Below, piece after piece: positions 35,971-44,943 of a DNA stretch of 64,000 bases (positions are counted from its first letter, which is position 1; every line of letters begins with the position of its first letter). The position numbers were made by a program, and so were the translations under genes. The notes under the pieces were generated by a model. It was not told the DNA's origin. It saw only the letters and a program-made list of their open reading frames with translations, and did no database searches. Origin of the DNA: Campylobacter concisus (GTDB lineage: Bacteria > Campylobacterota > Campylobacteria > Campylobacterales > Campylobacteraceae); contig NZ_CABPVS010000003.1 in assembly GCF_902460845.1 (NCBI RefSeq), positions 258,353 through 322,352 on the forward strand, read 5' to 3'.

Positions 35971-37795
35971 TGAGTTTATAAATGCCTACAAAGCGAGATA
36001 TTTTAAGGTTTTTACAAATGATTTTAAGGGCGAGCTAGCTAGGCTCGTAAATAATCTAAACGATCCTAGTTTGCATATAAGCGAGCAGATAAAAGAGAGC
36101 TTAAATTTACTAATAGACACTTTAAATGAACCACCGCTAATAGCTGTTATCGGTCAATTTTCAAGTGGGAAATCAACATTTTTAAATGCACTTCTTGGCC
36201 AAGATATCTTGCCATCAGGACTAACTCCAGTCACCGCAAAGGCTGTGAGACTAAAATTTGCAAAGATGCCACTTCTAAGCGTGAAATTTATAAACGGTAG
36301 CGAAAGCCTGCTAGCAAGTAGCGATCTAGCCGAGCTAAATAAGTTAGGTGAGCAAGTTTCTAGTATGACGCTTTATGCGCCAAGTGAAATTTTAAAAGAG
36401 ATAAATTTCATCGACACTCCTGGACTAAACTCGCTAAGAGATGCTGATACAAAAGAGACAAAAAATACGCTAAAAAAGGTTAGTGGCGCGATATGGCTAA
36501 GCCTTGCAAATAACGCCGCAAAGGCAAGTGAGCTTGAAAGCATTAAAGAAATTTTAAAAGTCAATGATCTAAAAGCGATCTGCCTAATCAACCAAAAAGA
36601 CAAGCTAAGTGAGGAGGAGCTTGAAAGTTTGCTAAAGCACGCTAGACAAACTTATGGCGAGCTTTTTGAGGATGTCATCGCTATCTCGTCAAAGCAAGCT
36701 CTTCTTGGTATAACAAATAATGACAAAAGCCTACTTGAAGCTTCAAATTTTAACGAAGCTCTAAAGGCTATTAAAGAGTGCTTTTTGAACAAGAGCTTTA
36801 AAGAAAATTTTATAAAAGCAAGAGCAAAAAAGATCGTAAAACTCCTAACTAACGAGCAAGAAAAACATCTAGAAATTTATGATAATGCGCAGTTTATTTT
36901 AGATGAATTTAGTGGCTCATTAGGTGAGAGGCTGGAGGCGATAAAAGAGGAGTTTAAACCAAAGATCGCTTTAAGATATAGTCAAATGAGTGAAGTTATA
37001 AAACTTGCTGCCGATGAGGTATTTAAGCTACTTAAGCCATTTTCAAAGACGAAATTTAACGCTTCAAAGACGCTTTTAAACAAAGAAATTTATAAGCGTG
37101 AAAATTTTGAGGTAATAAGTCTTGATAGCGACGAAGTCTTTTCAAAACTTATCTACGAAGATGTGGTTTTTAATAAATTTTTTAAACGCTACAAAAAAGA
37201 TCTAAAAGAGCTAGAAAATGCAATAACCTCAGCGTTTAATGAGCTTTATAAAAATTTAGAGGATAAATTTTTAATATACAAATCTCGCTATGAAAATTAT
37301 GCTAGCTTTGATGATCAAGTCTTGGCTTACGAAACAAAATCCATAAATACATATGCCGGACGGACATATGAAAATTTTTTAAGAGAGTATGAAACGGCTA
37401 AATTTAAGGCCATACAAAAGGTCTCTTTGTTTTTTGAAAAGCTTGATATAAAACTAGCTTCAAACTATGAAAACGCGCTCAAACTCGCGGTTTATTTTAT
37501 AAAACAAAAGATAGAAAAGACGCTAGAGTCGCACCTGCAAATGAATACACCACTTTATATCCCAAGTGCAAAAGACGTCTATGAGCGTATGCTTGATGCG
37601 TTTAGCCTTTATGAGTTTGAAGCTTTAATGTGCTCAAATAGCTCGTTTTTAAATAAAATTTTGCTTGATATAAAAAGCGATTTTAATGAAATTTATACTT
37701 TAAAAATAGCAATGCTTGATGACTTAAAAGCAAGAGTTAAAGAGCAAATTTCAAAGATCGAAGAGCTTTGTGAAAATTCATTATTACTAAGATAA
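35963..37795 (+). CDS. Dynamin-like GTPase, second of a pair
   Basis: A 610-residue partner of the preceding GTPase. G1 is GQFSSGKS at 64-71, G3 DTPGLN at 151-156 and G4 NQKD at 210-213. The rest, from about 270 to 610, is helical with many charged repeats. Start ATG 35963 lies inside the upstream gene, behind GAGGA, so expression is coupled. By analogy with C. jejuni DLP1/DLP2 the two proteins should act together in membrane remodelling or tethering. The transcript ends at a clear hairpin. Confidence 0.9.
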   Translation: MFNEFINAYKARYFKVFTNDFKGELARLVNNLNDPSLHISEQIKESLNLLIDTLNEPPLIAVIGQFSSGKSTFLNALLGQDILPSGLTPVTAKAVRLKFAKMPLLSVKFINGSESLLASSDLAELNKLGEQVSSMTLYAPSEILKEINFIDTPGLNSLRDADTKETKNTLKKVSGAIWLSLANNAAKASELESIKEILKVNDLKAICLINQKDKLSEEELESLLKHARQTYGELFEDVIAISSKQALLGITNNDKSLLEASNFNEALKAIKECFLNKSFKENFIKARAKKIVKLLTNEQEKHLEIYDNAQFILDEFSGSLGERLEAIKEEFKPKIALRYSQMSEVIKLAADEVFKLLKPFSKTKFNASKTLLNKEIYKRENFEVISLDSDEVFSKLIYEDVVFNKFFKRYKKDLKELENAITSAFNELYKNLEDKFLIYKSRYENYASFDDQVLAYETKSINTYAGRTYENFLREYETAKFKAIQKVSLFFEKLDIKLASNYENALKLAVYFIKQKIEKTLESHLQMNTPLYIPSAKDVYERMLDAFSLYEFEALMCSNSSFLNKILLDIKSDFNEIYTLKIAMLDDLKARVKEQISKIEELCENSLLLR

Positions 37796-37817
37796 ATAAA
37801 AAATTTTTAAAGCTTAG

Positions 37818-37841
37818 AAGCTATCCATTTAAGGATAGCTT
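37818..37841 (+). terminator. Rho-independent terminator after the dynamin pair
   Basis: A perfect 9-bp stem, AAGCTATCC with GGATAGCTT, loop ATTTAA, followed by TTATTTTA. It lies between convergent genes and reaches the stop codon of the minus-strand reductase. Confidence 0.85.
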
Positions 37842-37846
37842 TTATT

Positions 37847-40300
37847 TTATGCGTGCATTATGCCGATCTTTGGTGCGTCAAATGCTGTCACGCGCTTTGG
37901 CACGCCTTTAAATTTCTCGACATTCACAAGGCTTGTGTGAGCGGTGTTGCTCTGGCTCATCTTGCTTGATGGCACGTCTTTTGTGAGCACATTTAAATTT
38001 CCGTGCAAGCAAAGGCTCTTCTCGCCTGGCACATCTGGGTCATACCAAGCGCCCTCGCTCACGATGACGACGTTTTGTGGCACGTCCTCGGTCACAAAGG
38101 CACCGCACAAAATTTCGCCCCTGTCGTTGTAAATTTTCACCACGTCGCCCATTTTTATCCCCCTAGCTTCGGCTGTTTTTGGGTTTATGAGCACTGGCTC
38201 GCGCTCTGCGATCTCGTTAAAATGGCGAAGCACGGAGTTATTTAGCTGCGAGTGAAGTCTAAATTTAGAGTGCGCGCCGCTGATGGCGATAGGGTATTTT
38301 TTATTTTTTGCGCCCAGCCACTCAAATGGCTCAAGCCACGTCGCATGCGGTGGGCAGTCATCGTAGCCAAAGCCAGCGACCGTCTCAGAGTAAATTTCTA
38401 TCTTACCAGATGGTGTTTTTAGCGGATTTGCCACTGGATCGTCGCGGAATTTCTTATAGTTTGTAAAGTAACGTTTTTTCTCATCGATCTTGTCAAATCT
38501 AAAATATCCCTTCTCCCAAAATTCCTCAAAGCTAGGCATGCTCTCATACCCAAGCTCAGCAGCCTTTTTAACGGCATCTTCATATATTGTCTTGACCCAC
38601 TCTAGCTCACTTTTACCCTCGCTAAATGCCTCTTCCCTGCCCCACTCTTTGGCGATCAGCCTTGCGATCTCAAAGTCGCTCTTACTCTCGCCAAATGGCT
38701 TAACTAGTGGCTTCATCGCAAATAGATACTCGCTTGTAGAGTTTGCCATCTCGATGTCTGTTCGCTCGTACTCAAGTGCAGCTGGCAAGACAATGTCGCT
38801 AAATTTAGCTGTACTTGTCCAAAACGGCTCGCAAGTGATGATAGCATTAACGTTTCGCATAGCTTTTATCGCTCTATTTGCGTCAGGATGCCTTGTGAAA
38901 GTCGAGCCATTTGCGTTAAACATCACTCTAATCTTTGGCAGTTTATAGCTCTTGCCATTTCTTGTTATCTCCTTGCCTGGCTTAAGAAGTGCGTCTATTA
39001 GCCTTGAGTTTGGCATGTCATAGCCCTTAGTCTTTGGCACTAGGCCGCTATCGATAAATCTTTGTGGCACTTTTGTCTCAAAAGCCGCTAGTTTAGGCGC
39101 TATGAAGCTCTCATCAGCATTTTTGTGCATGCCATCATTTGTGACAAAGCCACAACCCTCTTTGCCGATGTGTCCAAGCATCGCATTTAGCGTCACAAGC
39201 GCCCAGTATGCCATCTCGCCGTGATCTTGCCTTTGTATGGCATAGCCACTAACTATAACTGAGTCGTTTTTAGCTAGGTCTTCACAAAAAGTTGCAAGAT
39301 CTTGCTCGCTCACACCACAAATTTTGCTTGCCCAAGCTAGGTTTTTATTGACCCCATCTTTTGTGCCAAGCATATACTCTTTAAATTTATCAAAGCCAAC
39401 TGTGTATTTTTCTATAAATTCTTTGCTGTAAAGTCCCTTTTCAAAAAGGTAGTTACACATACCTATCATCATCGCCGTATCGGTGCAAGGCACGACTTCA
39501 AGGTATTTTGAGTCAAAGTATTTTGCGCTATCGTTGTGATAAATATCGACGCTATAAATTTTCATCTCGCCGCTCTCGCCTTTTTTTCTGATCTCATCGT
39601 AGTATTTATATGAGTTATGAAGCGGTACGCCAATGGCGATCTTGTTTGAAACGACTGGGTTTGTACCCCAAAATACGATCGTTTTGGCGTTTTTTAAAAT
39701 AGCCTCCCACTTTGTTGGCACTAGCGCAGGATCGACGAAGCCAGTGACGTGAGGCATGATGACAGTCGCTGTGCCGTATGAGTAGCCGCCAAGCTCATTT
39801 ACATAGCCACCAAGCACGTTAAGTAGCCTTTTTGCGGTCTTTTGGCTATGCCCTACTTTGCCAAGGCTACCCCACTGATAAACCTGTCCGTAGATCGCTT
39901 CAGCACCGTATTTATTAAAATTTTCTTTTAAAATTTTTGCACTTAGCTTTATAGCCTCGTCCCAGCTCACACGCACAAATTCCTCTTTACCACGAAGCTC
40001 TGGTTTTGGGTTGTTTGGATTGGCTAAAAAGCTCTTTCTAACAAATGGATATTTTACCCTGCTCTCGTTTTGGATGTAGTCAATGACTGCGTTATTTAGC
40101 TCGTTTGGATAAGCATCGCCCTCAAATGGCACGGTCTCAACCACGCGCCCTGCGATAGTTTTTACATAAAATGGGCCAAATTTATTTGCGCTTAGTCCGC
40201 TTTGTTTGTCAAATAACGCTTGCTCTGCGCTTCCAAGCTCTTTTGCTTGAAGGCTAGCCGCGCCTAATGCGCTCAATCTTAAAAAGTCTCGTCTTTTCAT
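37847..40300 (-). CDS. Tat-exported molybdopterin reductase, TMAO/DMSO/biotin-sulfoxide type
   Basis: An 817-residue periplasmic enzyme. The twin-arginine signal KRRDFLRLSA begins the protein. There is no [4Fe-4S] cysteine motif, which places it in the TorA/DMSO-reductase subgroup, with NELGGYSYGTA probably carrying the serine ligand of molybdenum. Other family segments are WGTNPVVS, QRQDHGEMAYWALV and IVLPAALEYERTDIE. It would reduce TMAO or related S- or N-oxides. In C. jejuni the similar gene is paired with a c-type cytochrome gene. Here none is adjacent, and the gene is flanked by oppositely oriented genes. Confidence 0.9.
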   Translation of the reverse strand: MKRRDFLRLSALGAASLQAKELGSAEQALFDKQSGLSANKFGPFYVKTIAGRVVETVPFEGDAYPNELNNAVIDYIQNESRVKYPFVRKSFLANPNNPKPELRGKEEFVRVSWDEAIKLSAKILKENFNKYGAEAIYGQVYQWGSLGKVGHSQKTAKRLLNVLGGYVNELGGYSYGTATVIMPHVTGFVDPALVPTKWEAILKNAKTIVFWGTNPVVSNKIAIGVPLHNSYKYYDEIRKKGESGEMKIYSVDIYHNDSAKYFDSKYLEVVPCTDTAMMIGMCNYLFEKGLYSKEFIEKYTVGFDKFKEYMLGTKDGVNKNLAWASKICGVSEQDLATFCEDLAKNDSVIVSGYAIQRQDHGEMAYWALVTLNAMLGHIGKEGCGFVTNDGMHKNADESFIAPKLAAFETKVPQRFIDSGLVPKTKGYDMPNSRLIDALLKPGKEITRNGKSYKLPKIRVMFNANGSTFTRHPDANRAIKAMRNVNAIITCEPFWTSTAKFSDIVLPAALEYERTDIEMANSTSEYLFAMKPLVKPFGESKSDFEIARLIAKEWGREEAFSEGKSELEWVKTIYEDAVKKAAELGYESMPSFEEFWEKGYFRFDKIDEKKRYFTNYKKFRDDPVANPLKTPSGKIEIYSETVAGFGYDDCPPHATWLEPFEWLGAKNKKYPIAISGAHSKFRLHSQLNNSVLRHFNEIAEREPVLINPKTAEARGIKMGDVVKIYNDRGEILCGAFVTEDVPQNVVIVSEGAWYDPDVPGEKSLCLHGNLNVLTKDVPSSKMSQSNTAHTSLVNVEKFKGVPKRVTAFDAPKIGIMHA

Positions 40301-40460
40301 TTTCTCTCCGATTTTGGTTAAATTTATTATTTTTGGTTGGTTTTAGAAATTATAAATTTAGGGTTTTGTATCATTTCATCGTTTAAAGGCCTTGTAATGT
40401 AATACGCAAACTTGCGTCTAAATTGCGCTATTTTAGCCAAAATTTTTAAAGGATGAGCAG

Positions 40461-40754
40461 ATGATTGGATTTTATGTAAATGTAAAGTTAAAGGCTGGGT
40501 GTGAGGCGAAATTTGAAGAAATTTTAAAAGAGATCGTGCCAGCTTCAAGGAAAGACAAAGGCTGCATAAGCTACGAGTGCGGCATGGTTGTGGGCGGTAA
40601 AAACGAATACTGTTTTATGGAAATTTGGGAAGATCTTGCAAGCCAAAAAGAGCATATGAAAAGCGCTCATATGGTGAAAAACGCAGCCGCGCTGGAGGCT
40701 TGCAAAGAGAGCCAAGAGGCAAAAATAGTAAATTTTGTGAGCGTAAAGGAATAA
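40461..40754 (+). CDS. Antibiotic biosynthesis monooxygenase (ABM/YgiN) family protein
   Basis: A 97-residue dimeric ferredoxin-like-fold protein: GFYVNVKLKAGCEAKFEEIL, then the SRKDKGCISYECGM and YCFMEIWED stretches typical of ABM domains, and a histidine-bearing helix (KEHMKSAHM). Members are small oxidoreductases or quinone-related enzymes, and the substrate cannot be assigned. It starts at ATG 40461, with no strong ribosome-binding site beyond AAAGGA about 10 bases upstream. It diverges from the TMAO-type reductase gene. Confidence 0.85.
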   Translation: MIGFYVNVKLKAGCEAKFEEILKEIVPASRKDKGCISYECGMVVGGKNEYCFMEIWEDLASQKEHMKSAHMVKNAAALEACKESQEAKIVNFVSVKE

Positions 40755-40786
40755 TATTTGCTTTAAAAAGGGCAAAATCCACAAAA

Positions 40787-41008
40787 ATGAGCGAAGAAAA
40801 AATGCTTGAGATGATAAATGCGACTGCTGATATTATATTTATGGCCGTACTTAGGGGGCGAGTGAGCTTTGAAGCTTGTAAAAAAGATAGGGAATTTATC
40901 GACTCTTTAAGAGAAGAGCTACTTGGCAAAAATCCAAATAAATTTAAAATCGCCCAAAACTCATACCAAATGATCGCTATTTTTGAAAAATACCGCAATA
41001 AAAAATAA
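40787..41008 (+). CDS. Small helical protein of unknown function
   Basis: A 73-residue ORF starting at ATG 40787 (MSEEKMLEMINATAD), 32 bp after the ABM gene. A longer reading in this frame from 40625 runs through the ABM gene and is a shadow there. The composition is charged and helical, with one hydrophobic patch (IIFMAVLRG) and no motif I recognise. It has no clear ribosome-binding site, so translation might be coupled to the ABM gene. It is probably real because the sequence changes from shadow-like to protein-like exactly after the ABM stop. Confidence 0.5.
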   Translation: MSEEKMLEMINATADIIFMAVLRGRVSFEACKKDREFIDSLREELLGKNPNKFKIAQNSYQMIAIFEKYRNKK

Positions 41009-41059
41009 TTCCACTTAAAATTTAAATCCATTTGCCGATATAGTGTTAAAGGATTTGAC

Positions 41060-41962
41060 ATGATAAACGCACTAAATGGATTTAACCAAAGCTTTAGCTA
41101 TCAAGACGCTTTTAGTAAGCACCAAGCCACAAACGCAAATTTAAATAAAGTAGAAATTCCCACCAAAACCGCGGACATCAAGCATCTATCGCTCTCTGGC
41201 TACTCGTCAAATGATAAAATTTCTATCTGGGGCAAGATAAATGGCATAGATAGTTCTATGAGTAAAGACGAGGTTGCTAGCCTTAAAAATTTCGTTGATA
41301 GCACGAAGCTTTGGCGACTAAATTCCATCATCACTAGCGAGAAAAACGGATTTAGCGTAGATGAGTTTAACAAAACCTATAACATATCTGCTAGTGCCAC
41401 CGACAACCTGAAAATTCTAATCAATCACGCCAATGGCACGCTTTATCTAAGCCGTGAGGCTACAAATTTGCTAGACTCTGATCTAAGTATCGATGAGTTT
41501 AAAGATAAATGGCTGGAATTTACCGCAGAAAGGATACTTGGCGAGCACGCAAATGTAAAAATTTCTTTTAAAGACGGGGCTTTACATTACGAGCAAAGCT
41601 CAGATAAAAAACGTATAGAATTCTTAGGTCAGCCTATGTTGCACCGCGTAAGCTACGCTGATAAAAATAGTAAAGATGAGTTTTTAAAATTTCTAAAAAC
41701 AAGTTTTGAGAAAGGCGAGAGCATCGCTGATGTGCTGCAAAATATCGCTCTTACGCCGGTTAGAGAAAATGGCGATGAAGAGATGGAAGAAGAGAAATTT
41801 AAGCCTATGCAAGTTACCAAAAAGAGCGTGACTTACACTGATAAAGATGTAAAACGTGAGTTTTTTGAGGAATTTATCAGGCGCGAGGTCGAAAATGGAG
41901 CAAGCTTTGATGAACTAGTGCAAAAGCTAAACAAACTAAAACCAAAGGATATCCTCGCTTAG
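41060..41962 (+). CDS. Unrecognised 300-residue protein with an internal repeat
   Basis: The start is well supported (AAAGGA, then ATG 41060). There is no signal peptide and no membrane segment. Residues 197-229 and 257-289 are two copies of one unit spaced exactly 60 residues apart. Both have the pattern V-S/T-Y-x-D-K-x-x-K-x-E-F, then G-x-S and D. A run of acidic residues (GDEEMEEEKF) lies between them. The N-terminal half has NGIDSSMSKDE, which looks slightly like an EF-hand loop but lacks the full pattern. I cannot name a family. It could be a secreted or flagellum-associated protein by its polar, serine- and asparagine-rich N-terminus, which is inference. Confidence 0.75.
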   Translation: MINALNGFNQSFSYQDAFSKHQATNANLNKVEIPTKTADIKHLSLSGYSSNDKISIWGKINGIDSSMSKDEVASLKNFVDSTKLWRLNSIITSEKNGFSVDEFNKTYNISASATDNLKILINHANGTLYLSREATNLLDSDLSIDEFKDKWLEFTAERILGEHANVKISFKDGALHYEQSSDKKRIEFLGQPMLHRVSYADKNSKDEFLKFLKTSFEKGESIADVLQNIALTPVRENGDEEMEEEKFKPMQVTKKSVTYTDKDVKREFFEEFIRREVENGASFDELVQKLNKLKPKDILA

Positions 41963-42129
41963 CTTTGGCTTTAGGCTAAAATTTTAGGGGCCGCTTAGCT
42001 CTTTAAATTTCTACTTAGATTTGAATTTAAAAAGCCAATTTAGCCAACTAATTTAAAAAGCTAGCTTATCTTAATAAATTTTACTCGCGTTTAAATTTTA
42101 AGAGTCAGCCAGCTTGGCTCACCAAATTT

Positions 42130-44868
42130 CTACTTTGGATTATTTATACTTATCACCATATTTTTCTCATCAAGATATAGCTTAGCTGCCTCTTTGATGT
42201 CCTCATTTGTGATGGCTTTTACCGCACTTATGTACTCATCAGCCGTATAAAGTGGCGTGTTAAAAATTTTATTTGAGATGATGAGCTTTTGCCAAAACTC
42301 AGGCTTTTCGTAATCTTTTTTTATAGAAATTTCACTCTGTGCCTTAAAATCCTCCAAATGCTTTGGCAAGATCGCGCCACTACTCTTGATGCTAGCTATT
42401 ATCTGCTTTATCTCGGTGATGATCTTGTCCGTGTTTGTAGGATCACAAGTAAAACTAATTAGCATATCTGAATGCTCAAAAGGATAGCGCGAGAGCTTGG
42501 CATTTAGGCTAAAGCCATATGTTTGACCCTTATCTTCTCTGATCTTTTCTCGAAGCGCTGTTTTTAAAATTTCACTTAATGCCCTTAGTTTAATCGCTCC
42601 TTCAAAGCTATATTTAGCGTCAGAATTTATGATATTTATGCCAACATCGCTTCTTTTTGTGCTTTGATACTTCCTTTTAAAGGTGTGCTGACCCTTGATA
42701 CTTCGCACGCCATCGTCTTTAAACTCTTCAGTCTCGTCAAGCTTTGGCAAAGTGGCGATATACTTTTTAATAAGTGGTAAAAGCTTCTCTTCATCGGTAT
42801 CGCCGATGATTACAAAAGTATATGAGCCTGCATTTGTAAATTTATCTTTGATGATCTCTTTTAGTTCATTTAGTTTTAGCGCATCGATATCAGTCATCTC
42901 AAGCGGCGCGACACGTTTATTATTTTCATAAAAAAATTTGCTAAATTCGGTGCTAAATTTATATTCAGGTAAATTTTGCTCTTTGCTTAGCTCATCTTTT
43001 GCTCTTTGCTTTATCCTCTCAAGCACGTGCGAGTCGGCTCTTGGAGCGTTAAATTCTAAATTTATAACAGCTAGCAGCGAGCTAAGATCGCTGGTGCTTG
43101 ATGAGCCATAAAATCCTTGCGTAAGACCCTCAATATTCTTTTGATAGCTTACGATCTTGCCATTTAAAATTTTTGATAACTCATAGTTATTAAATTTGCC
43201 AACGCCGCTTTCATTTGTGAGCGCTACTGCAAAGCCACCAAGCTTTGGATCAGCCAAATTTGATGTGCCTCCTTTGCTGACGGCTGCAAACAAAACGCTA
43301 TCTTTTTTAGTAGCTAGTGGCTTAAAGATAACTTGCGAGCCATTTGACATTTTGTAGGTATAAATTCCATTTTTTTCATCAAAGCTTCTTGAGCTTATCT
43401 CTTTTGGCTCTAAATTTTCATTGCCTAGGCTCTTATCGTTGTTATTAGCAGATAGGTTTGTGTTATAAGCAGGCGCCTTGGCAAAAAGCTTTAAAAACTC
43501 ATCTTTGCTAAGCTTATAACCATCTTTGCTAAAAATTCTTACACGCTCATCAGAAATGGCCAAAATTTGTCTAAATCTAGCATTCACGTCAGCTAGCGTA
43601 ATCTCGTTTAATAGCTTTAAACTAAGCTCTTTGTCGTCTTCATCGCTTAACACAAAGCCACCATTTTCTATCATATTTAAAATTTGTCCTGCGTAAGCAC
43701 TTGATTTTTTAGTCTTTGAGCGTTTAAACTTTGCATCCACATTTGCCACAAACGCCTTTTTTACATCTTCGAAATCTTCTTTATTAAAGCCAAACTCTTT
43801 AATGCCTTTTATAACACCAAGCATATCTTTAAGGCTTGCGTTAAAATCGCCTCCAAGTACATTTGTTTCAAAACTATAAATTTTCTGCTTTGCTTGAAGT
43901 GTTTGAGCTATAAAATCAGTGCTTAAATTTGATGAATTATTTGCATTTTTTTGCTCATAAAGCATATTTATTAGGCTTGCGATAAGTGCGTCTTCTAGAT
44001 TCCTCTTTGCATCAGCTTCATTTACAACCGGGCTAAATTTATCAAAATAGCTAAGTCTAACTAGCTCCATTCCAGTTTCATTTGAGTCGTAGTTAAAAAT
44101 ATTTAAACCACTTTTAAAGCTGATATTTTTTTCTGGATGAATGTAAGAATTTGTATTTTTTGCTTGGCTAAAGCTTTTTTCGATTAAGCTTTTTATCTCA
44201 TTTTTATCAAAGTCGCCAACAGCAACAAAGCTCATAAATCTTGGCTGATAAAGCCTCTCGTAAAATTCTTGCATGTGCTTAGCATCTACGCTTTTGATGA
44301 CGTTCATATCGCCTATTGGCACTCTTTTTAGATAGATGCTGCCCTCAAAAATATCCTTTGTTTGAGCCAAATAAAGCCTATATCCTGGCGTATTTCTCTG
44401 ACGCTCTTCCTCCATGATGACGCCACGCTCCTTATTAAGCTCCTTAGGATCGATTTTAACGCCATCTATCCAATTCGAAAAGACCTTAAACGTATCTTGT
44501 AAATTTTTCTCATTTACATTAATCGTTAAGACATAACTCGTCTGATCGTAGCTCGTCTGCGCATTTAGATCAGCTCCAAATTTCACACCAAGGCTCTCAA
44601 GCTGCTTAATGAGCTCATTTTTGCTAAAGTCACGGCTGCCATTAAATGCCATGTGCTCCAAAAAGTGAGCAAGACCTTGCTCGCCGTCTTTTTCATCAGT
44701 TGAACCAGAATTTATAACAAGATAAAAAATAGCTGTTTTTTGTGGAAATTTATTCTCTTTGATATAGTATTTTAGCCCGTTTTTTAGCTCTCCATTTAAC
44801 ATATCTTTATCATTTTGAAGCGCAAAAAGACCCATTGCTAGACAAAAAAGCAACAAAATTTTTCTCAT
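42130..44868 (-). CDS. M16 family zinc protease (PqqL-like)
   Basis: A 912-residue periplasmic protease of the insulinase family. A signal peptide covers about 1-16. The inverted zinc motif HFLEH lies at 68-72, with the distal glutamate in the following ERGVIMEE segment. Two homologous halves are expected, the first active and the second (about 480-912) inactive. The length fits PqqL-type single-chain enzymes rather than 45-kDa mitochondrial-processing-like ones. The start is behind AAAAAGGA. It is adjacent to, and on the same strand as, the solute-binding protein gene 75 bp upstream. Confidence 0.92.
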   Translation of the reverse strand: MRKILLLFCLAMGLFALQNDKDMLNGELKNGLKYYIKENKFPQKTAIFYLVINSGSTDEKDGEQGLAHFLEHMAFNGSRDFSKNELIKQLESLGVKFGADLNAQTSYDQTSYVLTINVNEKNLQDTFKVFSNWIDGVKIDPKELNKERGVIMEEERQRNTPGYRLYLAQTKDIFEGSIYLKRVPIGDMNVIKSVDAKHMQEFYERLYQPRFMSFVAVGDFDKNEIKSLIEKSFSQAKNTNSYIHPEKNISFKSGLNIFNYDSNETGMELVRLSYFDKFSPVVNEADAKRNLEDALIASLINMLYEQKNANNSSNLSTDFIAQTLQAKQKIYSFETNVLGGDFNASLKDMLGVIKGIKEFGFNKEDFEDVKKAFVANVDAKFKRSKTKKSSAYAGQILNMIENGGFVLSDEDDKELSLKLLNEITLADVNARFRQILAISDERVRIFSKDGYKLSKDEFLKLFAKAPAYNTNLSANNNDKSLGNENLEPKEISSRSFDEKNGIYTYKMSNGSQVIFKPLATKKDSVLFAAVSKGGTSNLADPKLGGFAVALTNESGVGKFNNYELSKILNGKIVSYQKNIEGLTQGFYGSSSTSDLSSLLAVINLEFNAPRADSHVLERIKQRAKDELSKEQNLPEYKFSTEFSKFFYENNKRVAPLEMTDIDALKLNELKEIIKDKFTNAGSYTFVIIGDTDEEKLLPLIKKYIATLPKLDETEEFKDDGVRSIKGQHTFKRKYQSTKRSDVGINIINSDAKYSFEGAIKLRALSEILKTALREKIREDKGQTYGFSLNAKLSRYPFEHSDMLISFTCDPTNTDKIITEIKQIIASIKSSGAILPKHLEDFKAQSEISIKKDYEKPEFWQKLIISNKIFNTPLYTADEYISAVKAITNEDIKEAAKLYLDEKNMVISINNPK

Positions 44869-44917
44869 TATTTTCCTTTTTAAATTTTAATCGATAGACA
44901 AAGCAGAATTTAGCATA

Positions 44918-44937
44918 AGCCTGCAAATTTGCAGGCT
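44918..44937 (-). terminator. Palindromic hairpin after the solute-binding protein gene
   Basis: A perfect 20-bp palindrome, AGCCTGCAAA with TTTGCAGGCT, 6 bp beyond the stop codon. As RNA it forms at least eight stem pairs. The following T-run is weak. Confidence 0.65.
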
Positions 44938-44943
44938 AGAAGA

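Noticed and set aside
37352-37372. Two CATATG sites flanking a short spacer inside the second dynamin gene
   Set aside because: It lies in coding sequence, and each hexamer is a palindrome by chance; nothing else supports a regulatory site.
40327-40548. 73-codon minus-strand ORF between the TMAO-type reductase and ABM genes
   Set aside because: It overlaps the ABM gene start antisense and has no ribosome-binding site.
40625-40786. Upstream extension of the small 73-residue protein
   Set aside because: This part runs in a second frame through the ABM gene and is Arg/Lys-rich shadow sequence.
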